The notes under the pieces were generated by a model that searched no databases, was not told the DNA's origin, and saw only the letters and a program-made list of their open reading frames with translations. The position numbers and the translations under genes are program-made. Positions 7,659 to 14,319 of a stretch of 26,622 bases of DNA are shown piece after piece (within the stretch, counting starts at the first letter, position 1; every line of letters begins with the position of its first letter). The DNA is from an uncultured Oscillospiraceae bacterium (GTDB lineage: Bacteria; Bacillota; Clostridia; Oscillospirales; Oscillospiraceae), in the NCBI GenBank assembly GCA_934561515.1, contig CAKTGM010000026.1, forward strand, positions 1-26,622. The letters are read 5' to 3'.

Positions 7659-9022
7659 AGCGCGTCACCGTAGAATTGGAGCGATACGTTCCCGCGTCGG
7701 AGGTCTTCCGCCTCGCAGCGAAGGAGCCGGGCTGCGCCTTTCTGGATTCGTCTCTCGTCAACGAGCTGGGGCGCTGGTCGATTCTGGGGCTGCGCCCCTA
7801 TAAGATGCTCGTAAAGGAGCAGGACGGCAGCTTTACAGAGGACGGCGTTTCCCGTCAGGACACGGATTTTGAAACGCGGCTCGGAGAATTTCTCCGTCTG
7901 CACCGCGACGAGAACGAGACGGCGCTGCCTATCGTCTCCGGCGCCATCGGCTATTTTTCCTATGATTACGGGCGCGAGCACATGGGCGTTCCCTCCGCTG
8001 AGCAGGACGTCGAGCCCATCCCGCAGGCGCGGGTGCTGTTCTACGACCTGCTGTTCATTGAGGATTGCCGCGAAAAGCGCGTGTGGCTCTCCGCCTGCGG
8101 CCAGACCGAGGACGCGCCCGCGCTGCTCGCGCGCTTCCGGCAGGACATTGCGCGCGGAATGGAAGAGGGCTTCCCGCCCCTGCCCGGCGCGCACGCGGCA
8201 AAGCCCATCGCCGTCCGACCCAACTTTGAAAAGGAAGAGTACAAGGCGGCGGTAGACCGCATGATCCGCTACATCATCGAGGGCGACATTTACATTGCCA
8301 ACATGACCCAGCGGCTGGACGTTGTGAGCGACCGCGAGCCGCTCGCGGTCTTCGAGCATCTGCGCACGCACAATCCCTCGCCCTTCGGCGCTTATCTTGA
8401 CTGCGGCGACCATCAGATCATCTGCGCCTCGCCGGAGCGCTTTCTGCGCCTGCGCGGCGGCGTGGTGGAAACGCGCCCCATCAAGGGCACGCGCAAGCGC
8501 GGGGAGACGCCGGAGGAGGACGAGGCGCTGCGGTGGGAGCTCGAGCAGTCGGAAAAGGACAAGAGCGAGCTTCTCATGATCGTGGACCTTGAGCGCAATG
8601 ACCTCAACCGCGTCTGCCGTCCGGGCAGCGTGGAGGTGACGGAGCTTTTCACCGTGGAGACCTATGCAACGGTCTTCCATCTGGTGTCCAACATCCGCGG
8701 CGAGCTGGCGCAGGGGAGCGGCGTGACCGACCTTCTGCGCGCGGCCTTCCCCGGCGGCTCCATCACGGGCGCGCCCAAGTACCGCGCCATGGAGATCATC
8801 GACGAGCTGGAGCACGGCAAGCGCGGGCTGTACACCGGCTCCATCGGCTATCTGACGCTGGACGGCGAGTGCGATCTGAACATCGTCATCCGCACCGCGA
8901 TCCACCGCGACGGGCGCTACCATCTGGGCGTGGGCGGCGGCATCACCTCGGAGTCCGATCTCGAATTCGAGTATGAGGAAACGCTGCAAAAGGCGAAGGC
9001 CGTGCTGGAGGCGCTGCAATGA
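7655..9022 (+). CDS. pabB: Aminodeoxychorismate synthase component I
   Basis: 455 residues. It converts chorismate plus ammonia to 4-amino-4-deoxychorismate, the committed step to p-aminobenzoate. The chorismate-binding domain occupies about 190-453, with the ADC-synthase signature PIKGTRKRG (K277, the lysine that forms a covalent adduct in PabB, where anthranilate synthases have Ala). Other family motifs follow: IVDLERNDLNRV, FPGGSITGAPK and YTGSIGY. The N-terminal domain (about 1-150) is of the TrpE/PabB type. The start ATG overlaps the stop of pabA and its own stop overlaps pabC by ATGA. Together with PabA it forms the heterodimeric synthase in the cytoplasm. It carries no fused lyase domain; pabC is separate. 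Confidence 0.95.
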   Translation: MKRVTVELERYVPASEVFRLAAKEPGCAFLDSSLVNELGRWSILGLRPYKMLVKEQDGSFTEDGVSRQDTDFETRLGEFLRLHRDENETALPIVSGAIGYFSYDYGREHMGVPSAEQDVEPIPQARVLFYDLLFIEDCREKRVWLSACGQTEDAPALLARFRQDIARGMEEGFPPLPGAHAAKPIAVRPNFEKEEYKAAVDRMIRYIIEGDIYIANMTQRLDVVSDREPLAVFEHLRTHNPSPFGAYLDCGDHQIICASPERFLRLRGGVVETRPIKGTRKRGETPEEDEALRWELEQSEKDKSELLMIVDLERNDLNRVCRPGSVEVTELFTVETYATVFHLVSNIRGELAQGSGVTDLLRAAFPGGSITGAPKYRAMEIIDELEHGKRGLYTGSIGYLTLDGECDLNIVIRTAIHRDGRYHLGVGGGITSESDLEFEYEETLQKAKAVLEALQ

Positions 9023-9765
9023 AAAAGAGCGTGACAATGGACGACGGCGTGCAGTTCGGCCTCGGCGCGTTTGAGACCATCGCGGTGGAGCAGGGGAAGG
9101 GCATCCTGCTCTCCCACCACCTTGCGCGCCTTGACCGCGCGGCGCAGTTTCTGGGGCTGGGCGACCTTATAGAGCGCGGCCTCACGATGGAGTATGCGGC
9201 GGAATGGATCGGCGAAAACTGCCCCGGCCACAGCGCCTGCAAAATATTGCTGACGCAGGAAAACCTTGTGATGCAGACGCGCCCCAACCCCTACGGCGCG
9301 GAGCGTTACCAACTTGGCTTTCGCATGGACTTCAGCGCCGTGCGGCGGAACGAGACCTCCCCGCTCACGGGGCATAAGACGCTCAACTATGGCGACTGCA
9401 TTCTGGAGCATCGCGCCGCCGCCGCTGCCGGGATGGACGAGCGCATCTTCCTCAACACGCGCGGAATGCTCGCCGAGGGAACGGTGAGCAATCTCTTTCT
9501 CGTTTCCGGCGGGCGGATCTATACCCCGGCGCTTTCCTGCGGGCTGCTGCCCGGCGTGCTGCGCTCCTATATTCTCGAACGCTATCGCGTGGAGGAGGGG
9601 GAGATCGACCCGCGCGAGCTGGAGAGCTTTGATGAGTGCTTTGTTACCAACTCCCTCATGGGCGTCATGCCCGTTGTACAGCTTGGAGAGAGAACCTTCC
9701 CGAGCCGCGAGACGGCGGACCGCCTGCGCGCGGCCTATGAAGCGGAAAAAGGAACGCTCCAATAA
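9019..9765 (+). CDS. pabC: Aminodeoxychorismate lyase (class IV aminotransferase fold)
   Basis: 248 residues. This PLP enzyme removes pyruvate from aminodeoxychorismate to give p-aminobenzoate. Fold-type IV features are K120 in GHKTLNYGD as the PLP-binding lysine, E153 in LAEGTVSNLF and LLPGVLR. It starts inside the pabB stop codon (ATGA overlap) and ends the three-gene operon. The N-terminus is slightly shorter than in many PabC proteins, beginning almost directly at DDGVQFGLGAFET. Branched-chain or D-amino-acid aminotransferases share the fold, but the gene order makes PabC by far the likeliest. Confidence 0.93.
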   Translation: MKKSVTMDDGVQFGLGAFETIAVEQGKGILLSHHLARLDRAAQFLGLGDLIERGLTMEYAAEWIGENCPGHSACKILLTQENLVMQTRPNPYGAERYQLGFRMDFSAVRRNETSPLTGHKTLNYGDCILEHRAAAAAGMDERIFLNTRGMLAEGTVSNLFLVSGGRIYTPALSCGLLPGVLRSYILERYRVEEGEIDPRELESFDECFVTNSLMGVMPVVQLGERTFPSRETADRLRAAYEAEKGTLQ

Positions 9766-9794
9766 AAAAGCCCCGGATCAGGAACGATCCGAGG
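9764..9794 (-). terminator. Second minus-strand terminator facing the pabC 3' end
   Basis: On the minus strand CCTCGGATC/GATCCGGGG (one T-G wobble, loop GTTCCT) is followed by CTTTTTTATT. It lies downstream of the candidate small RNA and would stop any read-through before pabC. Confidence 0.65.
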
Positions 9795-9826
9795 TGAGAT
9801 AAAGTCCCTCACAGGACGAATTGGGC

Positions 9827-9969
9827 AAAAAATAGATGAGCCTTGACGAACAACCGGGGAATCGTCAAGGCTCATCGCTGGGTCTTGGGCTCTAACATCA
9901 ATTTAACCTCGCTTTCGGAGACTTGAAAGGGAATTGCTTATTCGGTCGGGTTGACTGCTTCCTTTCTGT
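9827..9969 (-). ncRNA. Candidate small RNA of about 143 nt with its own promoter and terminator
   Basis: A minus-strand promoter (9976-10004) points into a stretch with no protein gene. It ends at a perfect 15-bp stem (9835-9849 with 9862-9876; arms GATGAGCCTTGACGA and complement) followed by TATTTTTTG. The only start codon with a plausible ribosome site gives an 8-codon frame (MLEPKTQR) that ends at the terminator stem. The body contains CTTTC/GAAAG and other short pairings, but I did not recognise 6S, SRP, tmRNA, RNase P or a riboswitch class. It faces away from degV and towards the end of pabC, with no gene downstream on its strand, so a stand-alone RNA is likelier than a leader. Confidence 0.5.
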
Positions 9970-9975
9970 ATCTAT

Positions 9976-10004
9976 AAGATAGCACAGGACGGCCTGAAAA
10001 TCAA
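9976..10004 (-). promoter_or_regulatory. Promoter of the candidate small RNA
   Basis: Minus strand TTGATT (9999-10004), 17 bases, TATCTT (9976-9981). The start would be near 9969. No coding sequence follows on this strand for more than 3 kb. Confidence 0.5.
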
Positions 10005-10079
10005 TGCAAGGAAGGAACAAGCTTTCCTGCAAATAATTGGTCATAACACTGAAATAAAGCGGATGTATGCAGGGGCAAC

Positions 10080-10108
10080 TTGACTTTGCTGCATTTTCGC
10101 GGTATCAT
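10080..10108 (+). promoter_or_regulatory. Plus-strand promoter pointing into a short hairpin
   Basis: TTGACT (10080-10085), 17 bases, TATCAT (10103-10108). It resembles the pab leader promoter beyond the two boxes (TTGACTTTGC and GGTATC shared). Transcription would begin near 10115 and meet the hairpin at 10118-10147 at once. Confidence 0.5.
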
Positions 10109-10117
10109 AAAACTGTT

Positions 10118-10147
10118 GAGGGCCTTCACGGCGGTGTGAAGGCCCTC
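10118..10147. terminator. Hairpin between the degV 3' end and the plus-strand promoter
   Basis: GAGGGCCTTCAC/GTGAAGGCCCTC, a perfect 12-bp stem with a 6-base loop, 25 bases after the degV stop. Flanks are only moderately T-rich (AACAGTTTTAT on the minus strand, TTATTCTAT on the plus strand), so it may end transcription from both sides. Confidence 0.6.
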
Positions 10148-10172
10148 TTATTCTATGCTTGCCGCGGGATAT

Positions 10173-11057
10173 TTACGGCTTTCTGCCGTTGCAGAAGTAG
10201 AAGACCGTGAGAAGGCCCGGCCCGCAGTGCGCGCCGATGACGACGCCGAGGCTGCTGATGGTGATCTCGCCCATGTCCGGGAAGGCGGCGCGCACCTCGT
10301 CACGCACGTGCTCGGCGTCGGCAAGGCAGTCGGCGTTGAGAATGTGCATTTCAAGACCCTTGGTGTCGACCTCCTTGAGATCGTCCGTAATGCCGCGCAG
10401 GATCTCCGCGAGCGCAGCCTTTCTGCCGCGCACCTTCTTGGCAACGTCGAGCGTGCCGCCATCGGGCACGTAGAGAACGGGCTTGACCGAGAGGAGCGAG
10501 CCGACCAGCGCCGAGGCGTTGGAAACGCGGCCGCCGGCCTTGAGGTAGTTGAGATCGTCCACGGTGAAGCGGTGGGCGATCTTGAGCTTGTGCTCCTCGC
10601 CCCAGCGGATGACCTCATCGTAGTCCATGCCCTCTTCCATGCGCCGGGCCATGCTCTCGACCAGAAGGCCGAGACCGCCGGAGATGCAGAGCGTGTCCAT
10701 TACGTAGATCTTGCGCTCGGGGTGCTTTTCGCGCGACATCTGCGCGCCGAGCAGCGCCTTTTCGTAGGATACGGACATCTTCTTGGACATATCGAGGAAG
10801 ATGACGTCCTTGCCCGTGTCGAGCAGGGAGTCGAAGAAGTCGCAGTAGATATATTCATTGATCATGGAGGTCTTGAGCAGATCTCCGTTGTTGCGCATAC
10901 CCTTGTACACGGCCTCGCGCGATTCCTCGCGGCAGTCGTCCTCATAGAGCTTGTCACCGATCGTGTAGCTGTAGCTGATGAAGGGAATGTTATGCTGTTC
11001 AAGATAATCCCGCGTGAGGTCGGAGGTGGAAGAGGTGGCGATGATATAGTTTGGCAT
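10173..11057 (-). CDS. DegV-family (FakB-like) fatty-acid-binding protein
   Basis: 294 residues, the usual DegV/FakB length. Members bind a fatty acid and, as FakB, present it to the kinase FakA for phosphorylation; that role is inferred from the family. Visible features are the N-terminal TSSTSDL, a T-S pair in KTSMINEY (63-64) where FakB proteins often read TSQPS, YVMDTLCISGGLG (118-130), LKAGGRVS and the C-terminal GAHCGPG (275-281) that holds the carboxylate end. The MIN in place of QPS is a mild departure and could change ligand choice. It is transcribed alone from a near-consensus promoter at 11132-11160. A FakA gene is not in the window. Confidence 0.88.
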   Translation of the reverse strand: MPNYIIATSSTSDLTRDYLEQHNIPFISYSYTIGDKLYEDDCREESREAVYKGMRNNGDLLKTSMINEYIYCDFFDSLLDTGKDVIFLDMSKKMSVSYEKALLGAQMSREKHPERKIYVMDTLCISGGLGLLVESMARRMEEGMDYDEVIRWGEEHKLKIAHRFTVDDLNYLKAGGRVSNASALVGSLLSVKPVLYVPDGGTLDVAKKVRGRKAALAEILRGITDDLKEVDTKGLEMHILNADCLADAEHVRDEVRAAFPDMGEITISSLGVVIGAHCGPGLLTVFYFCNGRKP

Positions 11058-11131
11058 GAGACCAATCCTTTCGCGTTGATGATGGTAAATGGGATGAGGC
11101 TGGACTTCCCGGAGGGAAACGCCTAAAACTT

Positions 11132-11160
11132 AGTATATGAAGTTTTTGGGTGGCTGTCAA
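11132..11160 (-). promoter_or_regulatory. Promoter of the degV-family gene
   Basis: Minus strand TTGACA (11155-11160), 17 bases, TATACT (11132-11137): a full -35 and five of six at -10. The start would be near 11125, with a leader of about 68 bases. Confidence 0.75.
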
Positions 11161-11206
11161 TTTAAATATTGGCAATGTGTTGCACGGGGCGCATTCTGTA
11201 TGACAA

Positions 11207-11237
11207 AGGAGCGGCGGAAATGCTTTCCGCCGCTCCT
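11207..11237 (-). terminator. Hairpin after the symporter gene
   Basis: A perfect 14-bp stem (AGGAGCGGCGGAAA and its complement, loop of 3) lies 21 bases after the symporter stop codon. The T-tract on the minus strand is short (TTTGTC), so termination may be partial and could run into the degV promoter region. Confidence 0.65.
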
Positions 11238-11258
11238 GCTGCGCTTGTTTTTTTGCGA

Positions 11259-12710
11259 TCACGCATTTTTATCCGCGTAGGGGTCCAGAAACGGCGTTGG
11301 CGCGCGCTTGCAGGTGGTGAGACTGACGATGACCAGCGCCGCGGCGCAGGCGATGGCGCCCGGAACCGTTGCGCCGAGCCCGAAGGGAAGCCCGGCGAGC
11401 TTCCAGCCGATGCAGACGGTAAAGCCCGCCGCCATGCCCGAGAGGATGCCCGCCGTGGTCGCCTTCTTCCAGTAGAGCGCGGCAAAGGCGGGGAGGCCCG
11501 CCGACGCGGCGTAAAAGCTCCAGGCGAACATCAGGATGCTGTAGGCGTTTTTAATGTAGAGCGCGATGACCAGCGCGCCGAGCGGCATGATGACCGCGAA
11601 AACGCGGGTCAGCAGCAGCTCCTTTTTCTCAGAGATGTCGGGCTTGAAGGTCTTGTAGACATCGTGCACGCAGCTCTGCACGGAGACGATGAGATAGCTG
11701 TCGGCCGTGGACATGATGACCGAGAGAATGCCTGCGAGCGCAAGACCCGTAAGCCCAACGGGCAGGATCTCGATGGCGAGCGCGGGGACGACGGCATCGG
11801 TCGTGCCGTACATGGCGATCTTCTCCGCGCTGACGAGCTGGTGGGCGACCACGCCCATGAACCACACCAGAGGAATGGTGAGCCCGTAGGCAAGGGTGCC
11901 GAGAAAGAGGCCGTTTTTTGCCGCCTTCTGGCTCTTGGCGGCGAAGGCACGCTGCCACATCTCCGCGCCGGCCAGCGTGAAGACGAAGTAGGTGATGATG
12001 TCACCGACGATCGTGCCGTCGATATAGGGCTTTGCCAGCTCCGGCGCAAGGTTTTGGAAGAAGACGGACAGTCCCCCGAGCTTTACGAGCGAGGCCGCCG
12101 GGATGAGAATATAGACGAACAGAACCAGCATGATGAACTGGAACACGTCCGTGTAGATCACGCCGAAAAGACCCGAGGTGGCGGTGTAGATGATGAAGAC
12201 GGCGCAGGCGATCAGCGCGCCCATTTCATAGGAAAGGCCGACCTCGCCGCCGAGCATATTGATGATCGTGGCCGTCGCCGTGACCTGCGAGGCGACGGTG
12301 CCCATCATGGTGAAGGCGATGAGGCCGCCGAGGATGACCTTGGCGGCCTTGCCAAAGCGCCGCTCAAAGAGGTCGGGAATGGACGTGATGTTGAATTCCG
12401 TGCCGACGGCGGAGATGCGCCCGGCAAAGCCGGAGAAGATGAACATCCCCAGAAGATAGGGCAGCGCCGTCATGATGGCCTTGAAGCCGCTTGAATAGGC
12501 AACGCCCGCGCGGCCCATCAGGCCGCTGCCGCCGATGATGGTGGCGCAGACGGTTGCCATGAGCACGAGCGGGCCGAAGGAGCGCCCGCCGAGGTAATAG
12601 TCGTCCATGTCCCTGACCTTTTTTACAACGACAAGGCCGACCGTGACCATTGCGGCGAGATAAACGCCGATGATGACAAGATCGATCGTATGAAGCTGGT
12701 TGTGTACCAT
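11259..12710 (-). CDS. Sodium:solute symporter (SSS family)
   Basis: 483 residues with about 13 TM helices, the normal SSS layout (LeuT fold). Family features are DYYLGGRSFGPLVL near the first helices, GTVASQVTATATIINM, SGLFGVIYTDVFQF (the xxWTDxxQ-type signature) and SVIMSTADSYLI in the helix that carries the second sodium-site Ser/Thr. These proteins import a small organic solute with sodium; sequence alone does not give the substrate (proline, pantothenate and others are possible). ATG 12710 is preferred because AGGAAGG stands just upstream. A longer version from ATG 12752 exists and its ATG overlaps the TGA of the small ORF in front (ATGA), so coupled translation is also possible. Confidence 0.85.
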   Translation of the reverse strand: MVHNQLHTIDLVIIGVYLAAMVTVGLVVVKKVRDMDDYYLGGRSFGPLVLMATVCATIIGGSGLMGRAGVAYSSGFKAIMTALPYLLGMFIFSGFAGRISAVGTEFNITSIPDLFERRFGKAAKVILGGLIAFTMMGTVASQVTATATIINMLGGEVGLSYEMGALIACAVFIIYTATSGLFGVIYTDVFQFIMLVLFVYILIPAASLVKLGGLSVFFQNLAPELAKPYIDGTIVGDIITYFVFTLAGAEMWQRAFAAKSQKAAKNGLFLGTLAYGLTIPLVWFMGVVAHQLVSAEKIAMYGTTDAVVPALAIEILPVGLTGLALAGILSVIMSTADSYLIVSVQSCVHDVYKTFKPDISEKKELLLTRVFAVIMPLGALVIALYIKNAYSILMFAWSFYAASAGLPAFAALYWKKATTAGILSGMAAGFTVCIGWKLAGLPFGLGATVPGAIACAAALVIVSLTTCKRAPTPFLDPYADKNA

Positions 12711-12748
12711 CAGAACCTTCCTTTCCTGTCCGGCGCACGCGCCGGAGA

Positions 12749-12844
12749 TCATTCACTGTGGCGGTAAAAGCGGGAAACTGTGTGCCGGGCGGAGGCGATG
12801 GGGCGCGCGGCCAGCACAGATTGCGCAAGTGCATCGTTATCCAT
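12749..12844 (-). CDS. Small ORF (31 residues) in front of the symporter, function unknown
   Basis: Starts at ATG 12844 behind a textbook AAAGGAGG and directly after a strong promoter, so it should be translated well. The peptide begins MDNDALAQSVLAAR and ends RFYRHSE; it is basic in its second half with no TM segment. Its TGA overlaps an in-frame ATG for a longer symporter product, and the preferred symporter start is 38 bases further. Known small symporter partners (DUF4212 or 'symporter small accessory protein') are hydrophobic, unlike this one. It could be a real microprotein partner or a leader ORF that sets symporter translation. Confidence 0.5.
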   Translation of the reverse strand: MDNDALAQSVLAARPIASARHTVSRFYRHSE

Positions 12845-12867
12845 CGTCAAAACCTCCTTTGAATATC

Positions 12868-12905
12868 TATACAACCAGTATAACAATTGCAGGGTGGACG
12901 GTCAA
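12868..12905 (-). promoter_or_regulatory. Promoter and overlapping dyad of the small ORF-symporter operon
   Basis: Minus strand TTGACC (12900-12905), 17 bases, TATACT (12877-12882). A 15-base dyad TATAC-N5-GTATA (12868-12882) covers the -10 box and start site, a position suited to a repressor. No regulator for it is recognised nearby. Confidence 0.65.
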
Positions 12906-13027
12906 GGATCGCGGTGGGATTTTTGCGCACCGATGCGACTTTGTCATATAACGCCGCGCCGGATGCGCCCCGAGCGGTTCTGCTGACGACCCGGCCGTTT
13001 TTTTCAGCAGGCCGGGCGGGTTGCCTA

Positions 13028-13056
13028 TTGTGCTGCGGCGAAAAACGCCGTATACT
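13028..13056 (+). promoter_or_regulatory. Promoter of the Card1-like gene
   Basis: TTGTGC (13028-13033), 17 bases, TATACT (13051-13056). The spacer holds a CGGCG/CGCCG inverted repeat with an A5 loop. The start would be near 13063, giving a leader of about 24 bases. Confidence 0.6.
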
Positions 13057-13086
13057 GAGAGAAACGCAGAGAAAGGCGGACGGAGC

Positions 13087-14265
13087 ATGAAGACATTGAT
13101 CGAATTATATGATGAGCGCGCCATTGAGAACATTCTGGCGCCGGATATGTTCCGCCCGCAGCGCATCGTCTACCTCTGCCCCGGCGAGATCGTGCGCGAC
13201 CGCGCGCGGCAGGAGAAGATGGCCGCCTTTTTCCGGCGGCGCGGCTGGGAGCCGGAGCTTGTCTTCGTGGAGTCGAGCCTGTTCAAAGCCGACCGCATCC
13301 TGCGCCAGCTCTTTGCCATCGGCGAAAAGTATCCGGATTGCGCCATCGACGTGACCGGCGGCAGCGACGCCGCCCTGTTCGCGGCGGGGATGTTCGCGGC
13401 GCAAAGGGGCGTGCCCGCCTTCACCTATTCCCGAAAGAAGAACCGCTTTTACGACATTTCCGGCGCGTCCTTCGCAGACGAGCTGCACTGCGGCCTCACC
13501 TATTCCATCGAGGACTTTTTCCTCATGGCGGGCGGTACGCTGCTCCCCGGACGGGTGGACAACCATGTGCTGTCCCGCTATCTATCGGATTTCGACCCGT
13601 TTTTCGACTGCTTCCTGCGCTTTCGGCGGGAATGGCCGAACATCATTTCCTACATTCAGCGCCTCTCGCCCTCGGAGTACGGGCAGATCCCGCCCCTCTT
13701 CGTCGAGGGCGGCTACACCGTGAAGGGCGAGCACGGGACGCGAAACACCGCCAACGAGGAAGCGCTCTGCGCGCTCGAGCGACTTGACTTTATCCGCGAG
13801 CTTTCGATCGTGCGCGGCGAGCGGGTGTCCTTCCGCTTCCGCGACCTCAACACCAGAGCGTGGCTGCGGGACGTGGGGAGCGTACTGGAGCTCTACACCT
13901 ACAAGGCTTGTCTCGACTCCGGCATCTTTCACGATGTCATCAGCAGCGCCGTGGTGCGCTGGGACGATGTGCTGGGGCACGGCAGCGTCTCCAACGAGAT
14001 CGACGTGATGGCCGCGCGGGGCGTGATCCCGCTCTTTCTCAGCTGCAAGGCCTGCGACATCCGTACCGAGGCGCTCAACGAGCTTGCCATCCTGCGCGAC
14101 CGCTTCGGCGGCAAGGGCGCCAAGGCGGTCATCGTCACGACCGAGCCCTGCCATGCCGCCGCCCGCCACCGCGCCGCGCAGCTGGGCATCGCCGTCATCG
14201 ACTTAGAGGAACTCAGGACGGGCCAGCTCGTGCACCGGCTGAAGGTCGTCATGAAGGCGGAATGA
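13087..14265 (+). CDS. Stand-alone CARF plus PD-(D/E)XK nuclease-fold protein (DUF1887, Card1-like)
   Basis: 392 residues with the two-domain plan of DUF1887/Card1. The N-terminal CARF-type Rossmann domain (about 1-150) has IDVTGGSDAALFAAGMF (87-103), where CARF proteins contact cyclic oligoadenylate. The C-terminal nuclease-fold domain (about 255-392) has VLELYTYKACLDSGIF (E268), NEIDVMAARG (E304, D306) and PLFLSCK (K321). In Card1 the last motif is ExK; here it reads S319-C-K321, so an acidic ligand may be missing or the subfamily may use another residue. Card1 is a cyclic-tetra-adenylate-activated DNA/RNA nickase of type III CRISPR defence. No cas gene or array is in this window, so the signal and role are open. 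ATG 13087 is 24 bases from the promoter start; the frame opens earlier but upstream of the -10. Confidence 0.85.
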   Translation: MKTLIELYDERAIENILAPDMFRPQRIVYLCPGEIVRDRARQEKMAAFFRRRGWEPELVFVESSLFKADRILRQLFAIGEKYPDCAIDVTGGSDAALFAAGMFAAQRGVPAFTYSRKKNRFYDISGASFADELHCGLTYSIEDFFLMAGGTLLPGRVDNHVLSRYLSDFDPFFDCFLRFRREWPNIISYIQRLSPSEYGQIPPLFVEGGYTVKGEHGTRNTANEEALCALERLDFIRELSIVRGERVSFRFRDLNTRAWLRDVGSVLELYTYKACLDSGIFHDVISSAVVRWDDVLGHGSVSNEIDVMAARGVIPLFLSCKACDIRTEALNELAILRDRFGGKGAKAVIVTTEPCHAAARHRAAQLGIAVIDLEELRTGQLVHRLKVVMKAE

Positions 14266-14278
14266 AAGAGTAAAAGAA

Positions 14279-14313
14279 ATCGGAGGGCCGGACGGCCCTC
14301 CGATCTGCTTTTT
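14279..14313. terminator. Bidirectional terminator between convergent genes
   Basis: An 11-bp stem ATCGGAGGGCC/GGCCCTCCGAT (14279-14289 with 14294-14304) is followed on the plus strand by CTGCTTTTTG and on the minus strand by TTTCTTTTAC. It serves the Card1-like gene (plus) and the lipoprotein gene (minus). Confidence 0.8.
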
Positions 14314-14319
14314 GAATTT

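Noticed and set aside
7071..9765. Tryptophan (trp) operon instead of pab
   Set aside because: PabB has the PIKGT lysine signature of ADC synthase, and a PabC-type lyase follows; no trpD, trpC, trpF, trpB or trpA is present.
12749..12844. Small ORF as the known hydrophobic symporter accessory protein
   Set aside because: The peptide has no membrane segment and does not resemble the DUF4212 type.
13021..14265. CRISPR array or cas operon around the Card1-like gene
   Set aside because: No spaced direct repeats and no cas-like genes are seen anywhere in the window.
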